Shown here piece after piece: positions 7,231 through 22,200 of a DNA stretch of 64,000 bases. Position 1 is the stretch's first letter. Every line of letters begins with the position of its first letter. The stretch is from GCA-003244245 sp050699435 (GTDB taxonomy: Bacteria > Actinomycetota > Actinomycetes > Mycobacteriales > Pseudonocardiaceae): assembly GCA_050699435.1 (NCBI GenBank), contig JBOHGM010000001.1, positions 62,001 to 126,000 of the forward strand, written 5' to 3'. The notes beneath the pieces are model-generated. The model had not been told where the DNA came from. It did not search any database and saw only the letters and a program-made list of their open reading frames with translations. A program made the translations under genes and the position numbers.

Positions 7231-10200
7231 GTACCGCGTCACCAGGCGTTGCCGCTTTCCCCCGCCCAGCAACGGTTGTGGTTCCTGGACGATCTGACCT
7301 CCGGAGGGACCGAGTACAACACCGGAGTCGGCCTCCGGCTTTCCGGTGCAGTGGACCTCGACGCGCTGCGGATGGCGCTGGATTGCCTGAGTTGGCGACA
7401 CGAGTCACTGCGCACGACGTTCGATACCGTCGACGGCTGTGGCGTCCAAATAGTTGGGCAAGATGGTGAGATCCCGCTGTGCGTGGTCCCCGTGGACAGC
7501 GACGCCGAGCTAGATCAGGTGCTCGCCGAGGAGCTGAGCTGCCCCTTCGATCTGCGGCATGGACCACTGACCAGGGCACTGCTGGTGCGCCTTGCCGATG
7601 CCGACCACGTGCTGCTGCTCAGCCAGCATCACATTGTGACCGACGGCTGGTCCGTCGGTCTCCTGGTGAACGAGTTGGCCGAGCTGTACCGCGTCGCGCT
7701 CACTGCACCCGTGGCGCAGGTTGCGGCCACCTTGCCGCAACTACCGATCCAGTATCCGGATTTCGCCGTCTGGCAGCGGGAACGGTTGTCCGGTACCGCG
7801 CTGGAGCGGCAGCTGGACTACTGGAGGAGCAAGCTCGCCGCCCTCGAGCCACTTGAGCTGCCGACCGACCGTCGACGGCCGTTGCTGCGCTCGACTTCCG
7901 GCGCGGTTCATCGCCACGACCTGCCCGCTGACCTGGTGCGGCGGTTGACCGCCGTGGGGCAGGCGCACGGAGCGACGCTGTTCATGACATTGACCGCTGC
8001 GGTGCAGCTCCTGCTGTCGCGCTACAGCAACCAGCAGGACATCGCGATCGGTACCGTCACCTCTGGCCGGAATCGGGCTGAGCTGGAGAAGCTGGTCGGG
8101 TTCTTCGTCAACACTCTCGTGCTGCGCTCCTCCGTGAAACCCACCCAGGACTTCAGCGATTTCCTGGCCGCGGTGCGGGAAACAGTGCTGGAAGGGTTCG
8201 CGCACGACGAGGTTCCGTTCGATCGCCTGGTCGAGGAGCTCCAACCAGCACGTGACCCGAGCCGGACCCCGCTGGTGCAAGCTCTGGTCGTACTCCAGAA
8301 CGTGATGGTGCGCCCGCAACACATCGATGGTCTGCGGATCACCGAGCACGATCTGCCTCGCCCGTCCGCCCGATTCGACATTGTCGTGGAGTTCTTGCCC
8401 CGGGACGACTCGCTGAACCTGACCATCGAGTACAACACAGACCTCTTCGACGCCAGCACGATCGAGCGGATGGCAGCGCACCTGGAGGTGCTGCTCGAGG
8501 GCATCGCCGCGAATCCGGACCGGCCGGTGGCCGAGCTTCCGCTGCTGACCGAGCCAGAGCGGCACCAATTGCTGGTGGAGTGGAATGACACCGATCAGGC
8601 GGTGCCCTCGGTAGTAATGCCGGAGTTGTTCGAGGCTCAGGTGGCGCGCACGCCGGATGCGGCTGCTGTGGTATTCGAGGGTGCGGAGCTGTCGTATCGG
8701 CAGCTGAACGAGCGCGCGAACCGGTTGGCACGCCTGCTGGTCGAGCGTGGTGCCGGTCCGGAACGTTTCGTAGCGCTGGCGATGCCGCGCTGCGCAGAGA
8801 TGATCGTGGCGTTGCTGGCCGTGTTGAAGGCGGGAGCGGCCTACCTGCCGATCGATCCGGGGTATCCGGCGGAGCGAGTCGCGTTCATGCTCGAGGATGC
8901 GGCGCCGGCGCTGCTGGTGACCACGATCGAGGTGGCCCCGCGGATGCCCGAGACGGCGGGAGTCGCCCGGCTTCTCGTGGACCGGGTGCAGGCAGGCGCG
9001 GCGCTGGCCGATCCACTGGGCAGCGATGTCACCGATCTCACCGACGCGGACCGGATACGTCCGCTATCGAGGGCGCACCCGGCCTACGTGATCTACACAT
9101 CGGGCTCGACCGGGCGACCGAAGGGCGTGGTCATCGCCCATGAGAGCATGGTCGACTTCGCCGCGTGGGCGGCCATGGAATTCGGTGCGTCGGGACTGTC
9201 CCGAGTGATCGCTTCGACGTCGCTCAACTTCGACGTCTCGGTCTTCGAGATCTTCGGCACGCTGGTGGTCGGCGGATGTGTCGAGGTGGTGGCCGACCTG
9301 CTCGCGCTCGCCGAAGCCCGCACTGATCCGTGGACAGCGAGCCTGGTCAGCGCCGTGCCTTCGGCCTTTGCCCAACTGCTGTCCCAGGGCAGCGTGGCAA
9401 TGAGCCCAGAGAACATAGTGCTCGCTGGCGAGGCACTCTCGGCGCGGGCGGTGCGTGACATCGGAGAGGTGTTGCCCGGCAGCCGGATCGCGAATATCTA
9501 CGGGCCGACCGAAGCGACCGTCTACGCGACTGCCTGGTATTCGGAAGGAGACGACCTCGATCAGGCACCGCCCATCGGCCAGCCGATCGCCAACACTCAG
9601 GTCTACGTGCTCGACGGTGGCCTGCGGCCGGTGCCATGCGGCGTCGCGGGTGAGCTCTACATCGCCGGTCGCGGCCTGGCACGTGGCTACCTCAACCGCC
9701 CAGGCTTGACCGCCGACCGGTTCGTGGCGAACCCCTACGATGCGCCAGGCTCCCGGATGTACCGGACTGGAGATGTGGTCAGGTGGACTGCCGACGGCCA
9801 GGTTGAGTACCTGGGGCGGGCCGATGACCAGGTCAAGATCCGCGGCTTCCGCATCGAGCTGGGCGAGGTCGAGTCCGCCGTGGCGCGCCACGACGACATA
9901 GCCGAGGCGGTAGTGATCGCCCGGCAGGAGGAGTCCGGGCACAAGCGGCTGGTGGCTTACTTAGTGCCGACCCCCGGCAGCGCACCGGATCCGGCTGCGC
10001 TGCGCGGATTCGTGGGACAGCTGCTGCCCGATTACATGGTGCCATCGGCATTCGTGGTACTTGACCAGCTGCCACTGAACCCCAACGGCAAGCTGGATCG
10101 GCGCGCGCTGCCCGCACCTGATTGGATGGCGGCCTCGCGGGACTACGTACCGCCCAGGACGGACACCGAGCGTGCGCTGGCGCAGATCTGGGCCGACGTA

Positions 10201-13200
10201 CTCGGTGTCGAGCAAGTCGGTGTCGAGGACAACTTCTTCGAACTCGGTGGCGACTCGATTCTGAGCATCCAGGTGGTTTCGCTTGCCCGGCAGGCTGGCC
10301 TGCGCATGACGTCCAAGGACATCTTCCTGCACCAGACCGTCGCGGCACTCGCCCCGAATGTGATCGACACGATGCCGGAGCTGACCGAGCAGGGACCGGT
10401 GAGCGGTGCTGTTCCGCTGACCCCGGTGCAGCATTGGTTCTTCGACACCCAGCGAGTGCGACCGGAGCACTTCAACCAGTCGCTGATGATCGAGCTGATC
10501 GAGGGGGTCGACGAGGCGGCGCTGCGTACTGCGCTGACCGCACTGACCCGGCATCACGACGCGCTGCGAATGCGGTTCGGGTCCGGCGAAGCGCAGTGGC
10601 AGCAGTACAACGCCCCCTTTGAGCCCGTCGACGTACTTGCGCGATGTGATCTGTCCGATGTGGACGGCGACAAGCAGCGTACGGCGATGACGAAGCGCGC
10701 GGGCGAAGCACACGCCAGTTTCGATCTCGGGTGTGGACCGCTGCTCAAGGCGGTGCTGTTCGACCGCGGTCGCCAGCAGCGGCCGGTGCTGTTCCTGGCG
10801 GTGCATCACCTGGTGGTGGACGGGGTGTCCTGGCGAATTCTACTCGATGATCTCAACACGGGTTACCGGCAGGCAGCGCGGGGTGAGACGGTCCGCCTCG
10901 GATCCAAGACCACCTCGTTCCGGGACTGGGCACTACGGCTGGCGGAGTACGCCACCGCTGGGGGGCTCGATGACGAACTCGACTATTGGCACGGCGTGCG
11001 CGGCGGCCCTGATCCGGCACTTCCGGTTGATGGTCAGGGCGCGAACACGGTCGCCTCGGCGTCCTCGGTCACGGTTCGGCTCGACGTGGCCGCCACGAAG
11101 GCGCTGCTGCGGGACGTACCGGGGGTCTACCGGACGCAGATCAACGACGTCCTGCTCAGTGCGCTGGGCCGGGTGCTGAGTCGCTGGACGGGGCGTGAGC
11201 GGGTGCTGGTCGATCTGGAGGGTCACGGCCGCGAGGAACTCTTCGACGGGGTGGACCTCTCCCGCACCATCGGCTGGTTCACCACGATGTTCCCGGTCGC
11301 GCTGGACCTACCCGGCGGGACGGACTGGGGCACCACGCTGAAATCCGTCAAGGAACAGCTGCGCGGCGTGCCCCGCCGTGGCCTCGGTTACGGCGCCCTG
11401 CGCTATCTCACCGCCGGCGAGCCGGCCGCAGACACCGCCGGCGAGCCGGCCGTAGATGTCGACTCGACGGAGCTTGCCGGTCAGGCCTGCCCACAGGTCA
11501 GCTTCAACTACCTCGGCCAGTTCGAGCTGCCCGGCGCGCCAGACCGGCTGTACCACGCGATGCACGGCGAGCTGGAGCTGGCCGCCAGTGCCCAGGCCCC
11601 CCGGCCACACCTGCTGGAGATCGTCGGGCGGGTCGAGCAGCACTGCCTGGAGTTCACCTGGACCTACTCCCCAGGCGTACATCGGGAGAGCACGGTCAGC
11701 GCCCTGGCCGACGAGTTGCTTGCGGTGTTGCGGGACATCGTCGGGCACTGCGCGGAGCCCGACGCCGGCGGCGCCACCCCGTCGGACTTCCCACTCGCCC
11801 GCCTCGACCAGGCAGGGGTGGATCGCCTGGTGGGTGACGGCCGAGAGGTGGAGGACGTCTACCCGCTCACACCAACCCAGACGGGCATGGTGTTCCACGG
11901 GTTGTCCGAGGGCGAACAGCGCGTTTACCTCGAACAGACCTCGTTCGTGCTGGACGGCGTTCCCGACCCCCAGTTGCTTGGGGCGGCCTGGCAGCATGTG
12001 GTCGACCGCAGGCCCGTGCTCCGCAGCCGGATGGTGTGGGAGGGCGTCGATGAACCCCTGCAGGTGGTGCACCGCCACGTCACCCTGCCGGTCAGTTATC
12101 TGGACTGGACCCAGCTGTCTGATGCGCAGCGGCAGGAGGAGCTGCGTCGGCTGTTCGATCGGGAGCAGGCCGAGGGCCTGGATCTGGGCACAGCTCCGCT
12201 GACCCGGGTGGTGCTGGCCCGGCTCTCGGACTCCGCGGTGCAGGTGGTGTGGACTTTCCATCACGTGTTGCTGGACGGGTGGAGCATCTTCCGGGTGCTC
12301 GGCGATGTGTTCGCCTGCCACGCGGCGCTGCAGCGGCACGACACCGATCTAGGGATGCCGAACCGGCGGCGCTTCCGGGATTACGTCGAGTGGTTGCGGA
12401 CTCAGGATGACCAGCGCGCCGAGGAGCACTGGCGGGACGTGTTGTCCGGGTTGTCTGCGCCCACACCGCTGCCTTACGACCGGGCACCCGCGCATGCGCA
12501 CGGGGCGCGTTCATCCGACCGGGTCTTGCTGCAGCTCACCGAAACGGAACACGGCCGCCTGCAGCAGTTCGCCAAATGCCACCACCTCACGCTCAACGCG
12601 ATAGTGCAAGGAATATGGACCTTGCTGCTGGCTCGTTACAGCGGTCAGTCCGATGTCTGCTTCGGCGCGACGGTATCGGGGCGTCCGGCGGATCTGGCGG
12701 GCGCGGACGAGATCGTCGGCCTCTTTATCAACACCATCCCGGTGCGTGTGCAGGTGGACAGCGCGGCCGGAATCGTTTCCTGGCTACAGGAACTGCAGGC
12801 TGCTCAGGCGGAGTCACGGCGGTTCGAGCACCTGCCGCTGACTCGGTTGCACACGTGGAGCGACGTGCCCGGCGGGGTCAACCTGTTCGACAGCATCGTG
12901 GTGTTCGAGAACTACCCCATCAATGACGAGGCCGCCGCCGCGCACGGCCTCCGGCTGCGTGAGTTGCACGCTGTCGAGACGACCAACTATCCGCTCAGCG
13001 TCGTCGCCTGCGCGGGCCAGCAGTTGTCGATCGAGCTGTGCTATGACCCTGCCCTGTTCGACGCCCCGACGATCGAGCGGATGGCGGCGCATCTGACAGT
13101 GCTGCTGGGCGGAGTCGTCGAGGACCCGGAGCGGGCGGTGTCACGGTTGCCGATGCTCACCGACGCGCAGGCCCGGCGGGTGTTGGTGGAGTGGAACGAC

Positions 13201-16200
13201 ACAGATCATCAGGTGCCGGTGGGTACACTGCCGAGTCTGTTCACCGAGCAGGTGAGGCGTACTCCGGAGGCCATCGCGGTGGTTTCCGACGGTGTCTCGC
13301 TGAGCTACGCGGAGTTGGATGCGACGGCGAACCGGCTGGCGCATCGGTTGGTTCGACGTGGTATTCGGCCGGAGGACCGGGTCGGCGTGTTGGTGGATCG
13401 CTCGGTCGAGTTGGTGGTTGCGGAGCTGGCGATCGCCAAGGCGGGTGGCGCGTATCTTCCGCTGGACGTGCGGGCCCCAGCCGAACGGATGCGGCTGCTG
13501 CTGGCCGACGCCGACGCCTCGATCGTGGTCACGGATACCGCGTGGGGCGCGATGGCGGACAACGTCCATAGCGGACAGCTCATCGTCATCGCCGACGATC
13601 TGCTGGCGGGTGAACCAGCCACGTCACCCGACGTCGCCGTATACCCCGAGCAGTTGGCGTACGTGATGCACACATCGGGTTCCACCGGGACGCCTAAGGG
13701 TGTCGCGGTGCGGCATCGAGATGTCGTGGCGCTGGCCTTCGACCGGCGTTTCCAGGGAGCCGAACATCACCGTGTCGTCTTGCATTCACCGCTGGCGTTC
13801 GACGCGTCCACCTATGAGTTGTGGGTGCCGCTGCTGCGTGGCGGCCAGGTAGTCGTTCCGCCACCCGGTGACCTGGATGTCGATGTGCTTCGGCGGGTGA
13901 TCGGTGCGCACGGTGTCACCGGGCTCTGGTTGACCGCTGGACTGTTTCGGCTGGTGGCGCAGGAGTCGCCAGACTGTCTGGCCGGGCTTCGCGAGGTGTG
14001 GACCGGTGGTGACGTGGTGCCTGCCACCGCGGTGCGCCGGGTGCTGGATGCGTGCCCGGACCTGGTCGTCGTGGACGGCTACGGCCCGACCGAGACCACG
14101 ACATTCGCCACCTCGTATCGGATGTCCGCCGTCGAACCGGTGCCGGATGTGGTGCCGATCGGCGGCCCGTTGGACAACATGCGGGTCTACGTTCTCGACA
14201 GCGAGTTGGGTCTGGTGCCGCCGGGCGTACCCGGTGAGCTGTACATCGCAGGCGCCGGACTGGCCCGCGGGTACCTGAACCAGCCGGGATTGACCGCGGA
14301 GCGGTTCGTACCCAACCCGTTCGGTGCGCGGGGTGAGCGCATGTACCGGACCGGGGATGTGGTGCGTTGGCGCCCCGAAGGCACCGTGGAGTTCGTCGGT
14401 CGAGCTGACGATCAGGTCAAGGTCCGTGGGTTCCGGATCGAGATCGCTGAGGTCGAGGCCGCGCTGGGAGGGCATTCCGAGCTAGCTCAGGTTGCCGTTA
14501 TCGCTCGAGAGGACCCGGTAGCGGGACCCGCCGTCAAGCGGCTGGTGGCCTATGTGGTTGCGGCACCAGGAGCGACTGCACCGAGCACAGCTGTCCTACG
14601 GGAGTTCCTGAGCCGGGCGCTGCCGGACTATATGGTGCCCTCCGCGTTCGTGGTGCTCGACCAGCTGCCGTTGAGCCCCAACGGAAAGTTGGATCGGCGT
14701 GCGCTGCCCGCACCCGACTGGACGGCCGCCCCGCAGTGTGGCTACGTGGCTCCACGCAACGCCACGGAGGGTGTGCTGGCGCAGCTCTGGGCCGAGGTGC
14801 TCGGGGTGGAGCGGGTCGGCGTCGAGGACAACTTCTTCGAACTCGGCGGTGATTCGATCCTCAGCATCCAGGTGGTCTCCCGGGCGCGACAAGCTGGATT
14901 GACCCTGATGCCCCGGGATCTCTTCCGGTACCCGACCGTCGGGTCGCTGGCCGCGAGCGTGGCGGAAGCTACCCCGGTAGCGGCGGACCAAGGCCCGGTG
15001 AGCGGCGAGGTGCCGCTGACCCCGATCCAGCACTGGTTCTTCGACACCGTGACCGCCCGGCCGGAGCACTTCAACCAGTCGATGCTGGTGGAGCTGGTCG
15101 AGCAACCGAACGAGCAGGCCCTGCGGCGCGCGCTCGACGCCTTGCTCACGCATCACGACGCGCTGCGGATGCGATTCGAGCGGGTCGACGGCCGGTGGCG
15201 CCAGCATATTCCGCCCTTCGAGCCGGTGACTGCGCTGCACGTCCATGATCTGTCTTCGGTGGACATCGACGAGCGCGCCGCGGTGCTGCGGAAGCTGGCT
15301 GGCGAGGTCCATGCCAGTTTCGATCTCAGCACCGGTCCGCTGCTCAAGGCGGTCCTAGTCAACGCCGGTGTCGGGCGCCCGACGTTGTTCGTTGCTGTGC
15401 ACCATCTGGTCATCGACGGGGTGTCCTGGCGGGTCCTGCTCGAGGACCTCAACACTGCTTACCGGCAGGCTGCCAGTGGCGAACCGATCCGGCTTGGACC
15501 CAAGACCACCTCGTTCCGGGACTGGGCGCTGCAGCTGAATGAGCACGTTGGCACCGGTGGGCTGGACGACGAGGTGGCGTACTGGACCGCGATGACCCGG
15601 GACTGCGACCCGGCGTTGCCGGTGGATGGTCACGGGGACAACACGGTTGGCTCGATGCGTTCGGTCACGGTCCGGCTGGACGCAGAGCAGACCGAGGCCC
15701 TGCTGCAGGAGGTCCCGGCGGCCTATCGCACGCAAGTCAATGACGTCCTGCTCAGTGCGCTCGGCCGGGTGCTGAGTCGCTGGGCCGGGCGAGATCGAGT
15801 GTTGGTCGACCTGGAGGGCCACGGCCGCGAAGAGCTGTGGGACGGCATCGACCTGTCGCGCACCGTGGGTTGGTTCACCACGATGTTCCCGCTCGCGCTC
15901 GACGTGCCCGCAGAGAACTGGGGCTCCGCAGAGAACTGGGGCCCCGCAGAGAACTGGGGCCCCGTGCTGAAGTCGGTCAAGGAGCAGCTTCGCGAGGTGC
16001 CCCGGCGGGGCCTCGGGTACGGCGCTCTGCGGTACCTGACGCCATCACCCAGCCGGGCCGGCCAAGCGGTCCCGCTGATCAGCTTCAACTACCTCGGGAA
16101 GTTCGACTGGTCTGCGCTCGGAGACGGGCCGTTCCACCCGGTGGACGGCGGCCTGGACGGCGACGCCAGCGCCGAGGCTCCGCGCGCGCACCTGCTGGAC

Positions 16201-19200
16201 GTCGTCGGCAAGGTCGAGCACCGGTGCCTGGAGTTCACCTGGTTCTACTCGAAGGAGGTGCACGGCGAAGCAACGGTGCGCCGGCTCGCCGAGGACCTGC
16301 TGGCGACCCTCCAGGAGATCATCGAGCACTGCACAGCGCCGGCGGCAGGCGGCCGAACTCCCTCGGACTTCCCGCTGGCCCGCCTTGATCAGCCGACCGT
16401 AGACCGCCTCGTCGGTGCCGGACGCTCGGTGGAGGACGTCTACCCACTGACGCCGACCCAGACCGGGATGGTGTTCCACAGCCTGGTCGACACCTCGTCC
16501 GGTGCCTACTTCAACCACGTGCAGCTGCGGTTGACCGGGGTGTCTGATCCGCACGCCCTGGGGCAGGCGTGGCAGCGGGTGGTGGATCGGACACCGATCT
16601 TGCGCAGCAGCGTGGTCTGGGAGGGCGTGGCCGAGCCGCTGCAGGTGGTGCAGCGGGAGGTCACGCTGCCCGTCAGCTATCACGACTGGGCTGGATGGTC
16701 CGACGGGCAGCGACATGACGTGCTGCGCCGGTTGCTCGCGCGCGACCGGGCCGAGGGACTGGATCTGGCCACGGCTCCGTTGCTGCGACTGGTCATCGTC
16801 CGGCTCTCGGACGACGAGGTGCTCTTGGTCTGGACCTTCCACCATGTGCTGTTGGACGGGTGGAGCGCGGCCCAGGTGTTCGGCGAGGTGTGCGAGCAGT
16901 ACGCGGCGATCGTCCAGGGCAGGCGACCCACGCTGGTCGGCCGCCGCCCGTTCCGGGACTACCTGCACTGGCTTCGCGAGCGGGATGAGCGGGAGGCGCA
17001 GCAGTACTGGCGGGGGGTGCTGTCCGGTTTCGACTCTCCCACTGCACTGCCGTTCGACCGCCCACCCCTTGAGGCGCACCGCACCGAGTCCTCGAACACC
17101 GTCCGGGTCACGCTCTCAGCCGAGCAGTCCAGCCGGTTGCGCGAGGCGACCCAGCGAAATGGGCTGACGATGAACACCGTCATCCAGGGCGCGTGGGGGC
17201 TACTGCTGTCGCGCTACAGCGCCGAGCGGGATGTGGTGTTCGGTACCACGGTCTCCGGACGCCCAGCTGACCTTCCGGGTGTGGAGTCGATGGTCGGCAT
17301 GTTCATCAACACGGTGCCGACTCGGATCGACGTCGACAGTTCCCGCAACCTGCTGCCGTGGCTGCGCGAGCTGCAGCTGGAACAGTCCGAGTCCCGGCGG
17401 TTCGACTTCGTCTCACTGGCTCAACTCCACAGCTGGAGTGAGTTGTCTGGTGGAGTAAAGCTGTTCGACAGCATTGTCGTTTTCGAGAACTATCCCTTCG
17501 ATGACCAGGCCATAGCCGCACACGGAATTGGTGTGCGTGACACGCAGGACTTCCAACCCACCAACTACCCACTCAGCGTCGTGGTCTCCCCGAGCGAGCG
17601 GCTTTCGATCGCACTCGACTACGATCCCACTCTGCTCAACAGCACCACTGTTGAGCGGATGGCGGGGCACCTGAAGATGCTGCTGGATGGCATCGCGGCC
17701 GATCCGGGCCGCTCGTTGGGTGACCTTCCGCTGCTGACCACGGCCGAGCGGCAGCACGTGTTGGTGGAGTGGAATGCCACCGATCACGAGGTCCCCGTGG
17801 GCACGCTGCCCAGCCTGTTCGCCGAGCAGGTTCGCCGGACTCCGCAGGCGACGGCCGTGATCTCTGATCACGCCGAGCTGAGCTATGCCGAGTTGGACAC
17901 CCGGGCGAACCGGCTGGCGCATCGGCTGATCCGGCTCGGGGTTCGCCCGGAGGACCGGGTCGGGGTGTTGGTGGAGCGCTCGGCCGAGTTGGTGGTTGCG
18001 GTGCTGGCGGTGGTCAAGGCGGGTGGGGCTTATCTCCCGCTGGACACCCGGGCGCCTGCCGAGCGGATGCGTCTGGTGCTGGCCGAGGCCAAGGCATCGG
18101 CACTGGTGACTGACTCCGGATGGGAGCCGACCGCCAGATCCCTGCCCAGCGCACCAGCTCTGCCTGGGGCGCGGCTTGTTGTGCTGGACACCGACGCTGC
18201 ACTGTCGGACGAGCCTGCCGATCCGCCTGCTGTCGTACTGCATCCGGACAACCTTGCCTATGCCGAGTACACCTCCGGCTCGACCGGGGTCCCCAAGGGC
18301 GTGGCGGTTCGGCATCGGGATGTCGTGGGGTTGGCCTTCGACCGCCGGTTCCACGGTGGCGCTCACGAGCGGGTGCTGGTGCACTCGCCGCTGGCTTTCG
18401 ACGCCTCCACTTATGAGCTGTGGGTGCCGTTGCTCAATGGTGGCCGGGTCGTCGTGGCCCCACCGGCTGATCTGGACGCGGACACGTTGCGGCGGTTGAT
18501 CGCCGAGCATGCGGTGACCGGGCTGTGGCTGACCGCCGGGTTGTTCCGGATAGTGATGCAGGACGCGCCGGGCTGTCTTGCCGGGGTGCGCGAGGTGTGG
18601 ACCGGCGGCGACGTGGTGCCGGCCGGGGCGGTGCGCCGGGCGCTGCAGGCCTGCCCGGGTCTCGTGGTGGTCGACGGTTACGGGCCGACCGAGACCACCA
18701 CGTTCGCCACCTCATATCGAATGTCCGATATCGACTCGGTGCCGGACGTGGTGCCGATCGGTGCCCCGCTGGACAACATGCGGGTCTACGTGCTCGACGG
18801 CGGGCTGCGACCGGTGCCGCCCCGGGTGCCCGGCGAGCTGTACATCGCGGGTTCGGGACTGGCTCGCGGCTATCTGGGCCGGCCAGGGTTGACCGCAGCG
18901 CGGTTCCTGGCCGATCCGTTCGGGCGGCCCGGCGAGCGGATGTACCGCACCGGTGACGTAGTGCGCTGGTCGCCCGGGGCTGGTCCGGGTGTCGTGGAGT
19001 TCGTCGGCCGGGCCGATGAGCAGGTCAAGATCCGTGGTTTCCGGGTCGAACTCGGTGAGATCGAGGCCGCACTGGCCGCACATCCGGGCGTTGCGCAGGT
19101 CGCCGTCATCGCCCGGGAAACCGTGCTGACCGGAGCGGCCGGTCCCGGCGTCAAACGGCTGGTGGCCTATGTTGTGCCGGCCGCTGACGAAGCCGTGGAC

Positions 19201-22200
19201 GCCGCGCAATTGCGAGCACACGTCGCAGCCGCGCTGCCCGACTACATGGTGCCCGCAGCATTCGTGATGTTGGACCAGTTGCCGTTGAGCCGCAACGGAA
19301 AGCTGGATCGCCAGGCGCTGCCTGCGCCAGATTTCGCGGCTGCGACAAGTGCTGGCTACCTGGCGCCTCGCACGGACGCCGAGCGGGTACTGGCGCAGAT
19401 CTGGGCCGACGTGCTCGCCGTGGCGCGGGTTGGGGTCGAGGACAACTTCTTCGAACTGGGCGGCGACTCGATCCTGAGCATCCAGGTGGTATCACGGGCT
19501 CGGCAGGCCGGGCTCGCTGTGACACCCCGGGATATCTTCCTCAACCCCACTGTGGCGTCGTTGGTCGCGAGCGTGGCCGAGACGGCTCCGCAGGTGGCCG
19601 ACCAGGGCCCGGTGAGCGGACCGGTGCCGCTGACTCCGATCCAGCACTGGTTCTTCCATGCCGGCGCCCTGCATCCGGAGCGCTTCGACCAGTCGATGAT
19701 GATCGACTTGGTCGAGGATATCGACGAGCCGACGCTGCGGACGGCGCTGAATGCACTGGCCGAGCACCACGACGCCTTGCGGATGCGGTTCGAGCAGGTG
19801 GACGGCCAGTGGCTGCAGCACAACGCGCCCGTCACACCGGCGGACTTGCTCTGCAGGCACGACATGTCGCGGGTGCACTCAGACCAGCAGCGCGAAGCCA
19901 TCACCACGGTCGCCGCCGAGGTGCACTCGAGCTTCGCTCTCGGCAGTGGTCCGCTGCTCAAGGCGGTGCTCTTCGACCTCGGCCCGGGGCAGCGTCCGGT
20001 GTTGTTCCTGGCGGTGCACCACCTGGTCGTCGATGGGGTGTCCTGGCGGATCCTGCTGGAGGACCTCGAGGATGCCTATCGGCAGACCACCCGCGGCGGA
20101 TCCGTCGACCTGGGACCCAAGACGACGTCGTTCCGGGAGTGGGCGCTGCGGCTGACCGAGCACGTCGCCGACGGCGGGTTCGACCATGAGATCGGGTACT
20201 GGACCGGTGCGGGCGATGACCGCGACTCGGCGCTACCCGTGGACGATCACGGCGACAACACGGTCGCCTCGACGCGTTCGATCACCGTCCGGCTCGAATC
20301 GGAGACGACGAGAGCCCTGCTGCAGGACGTCCCGGGGGTCTACCGGACGCAGATCAACGACGTCCTGCTCAGCGCGCTGGGCCGGGTGCTGCGCGGATGG
20401 ACCGGGCGTGAGCGGGTGTTGCTCGATCTGGAGGGCCACGGCCGCGAGGAACTGCTCGACGGTGTCGATCTGTCTCGCACGCTCGACGGTGTCGATCTGT
20501 CTCGCACGGTCGGCTGGTTCACCACGATTTTCCCTGTCGCGCTCGACATGGCCCACGACCAGGACTGGGGTACAACCCTGAAATCGGTCAAGGAGCAGCT
20601 GCGGCGGGTGCCCCGGCGGGGCCTCGGCTATGGGGCCTTGCGCTACCTCGCTGAACCGGGCGGACTGGCCGTCCAGACGCCGGCCCAGATCAGTTTCAAC
20701 TACCTGGGCCAGTTCGAGTTGGCCCCGGCCGAGAGCGGGGGGCTCTACCACGCGTTGCGTACGGGATTGCAGTCCGATGTCAGTCCGATGGCTGAGCGGG
20801 CGCATGTCCTCGAGGTCGTCGGCAGTGTCGAAAGCAAGTGCCTGGAGCTCACCTGGTTCTACTCCGAACACCGGCATCGGGGGAGCACCGTCAGCGTGCT
20901 GGCCGACCAACTGATCGCCGCGTTGCGGGAGATCGTCGAACACTGCACCCAGCCAGGGGTGGGCGGCCGTACTCCTTCGGACTTCCCGCTTGCCTGCCTC
21001 GAACAGTCTGCTGTGGACGTTCTGGTGGGTGCTGGACACTCGGTGCGGGACGTCTACCCGCTGACCCCGATGCAGGCGGGGATGGTGTTTCACGGGCTGT
21101 CGCAGGCTGACCAGGGCGTCTACTTCGAGCAGGTGTCGTTCGTGCTGGACGGCGTTGCCGACTCTGGTGTGCTCGGTGCCGCGTGGCAGCACGTGGTGAA
21201 CCGAACACCGGTACTGCGCAGCTGCATCGCCTGGGAGGGCAGGGCGGAACCGCTGCAGGTAGTGCACCGGGACGTCACCGTGCCGCTGCGCTACCTGGAC
21301 TGGACTGGGGCCTCCGAGGCTGCGCGACAGGAGAAGCTGGCTGATCTGCTGGCCGGTGATCGAGCCGAGGGCCTGGATCTGGCTACCCCTCCCTTGATGC
21401 GCGTGGCGTTGGCTCGCCTGTCGGACACCGAAGTGCAGGTGGTGTGGACCTTCCACCACGTGCTGCTGGACGGGTGGAGCGTGTTCCAGGTGCTGTCGGA
21501 CGTCTTCGCCGCCCATGCGGCGATCGCCGACGGTCGAGTCCCCGAGTTGATTGCCCGTCGCCCATTCCGGGACTACCTGCAATGGCTCAGTGCGTGCAAC
21601 CCGGGTGAAGCGGAGGAGTACTGGCGACGCGTGCTGGCCGGCTTCGAGTCACCGACACCGTTGCCCTATGACCGGGCGTCGGCGAAGGTGCACGCGACCC
21701 GCTCGGCGGAGTGGCTGTCATTCGAACTGGGGGAGGGGCAGTCCGGTCGGCTCTACGAGTTCGCCAGGCATCACCGGCTGGCGCTCAATTCCGTCATTCA
21801 GGGCGTGTGGGCCTTGTTGCTGTCCCGATACAGCGGTCGCGGGGATGTCTGTTTCGGTGCGACGGTGTCCGGTCGCCCGGCGGACCTGCCTGGAGCAGAC
21901 GCCATCACCGGGATCTTCATCAATACGTTGCCGGTGCGCATCGCTGTGGATGGCGGGTCCGGCCTCGTCGGATGGTTGCAGGAACTGCAGTCCGCCCAGG
22001 CGCAGGCGCGGAGGTTCGACTTCACCTCGCTCACGGAGTTGCAGGCCTGGAGCGAACTGCCGGGTGGCGTCGGCCTCTTCGACAGTCTGGTGGTGTTCGA
22101 GAACTATCCGATCAACGAAGAGGCGGCGGCGACGCATGGCCTGGGGCTGCGTGCTTTGCACGCCGTCGAGACGACCAACTACCCGCTCAGCCTCGTGGTG

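Noticed and set aside
12092..12514. Several 100-180-codon antisense and off-frame ORFs within the NRPS genes
   Set aside because: None has a ribosome site, codon bias or recognisable domain; all lie inside verified NRPS domains.
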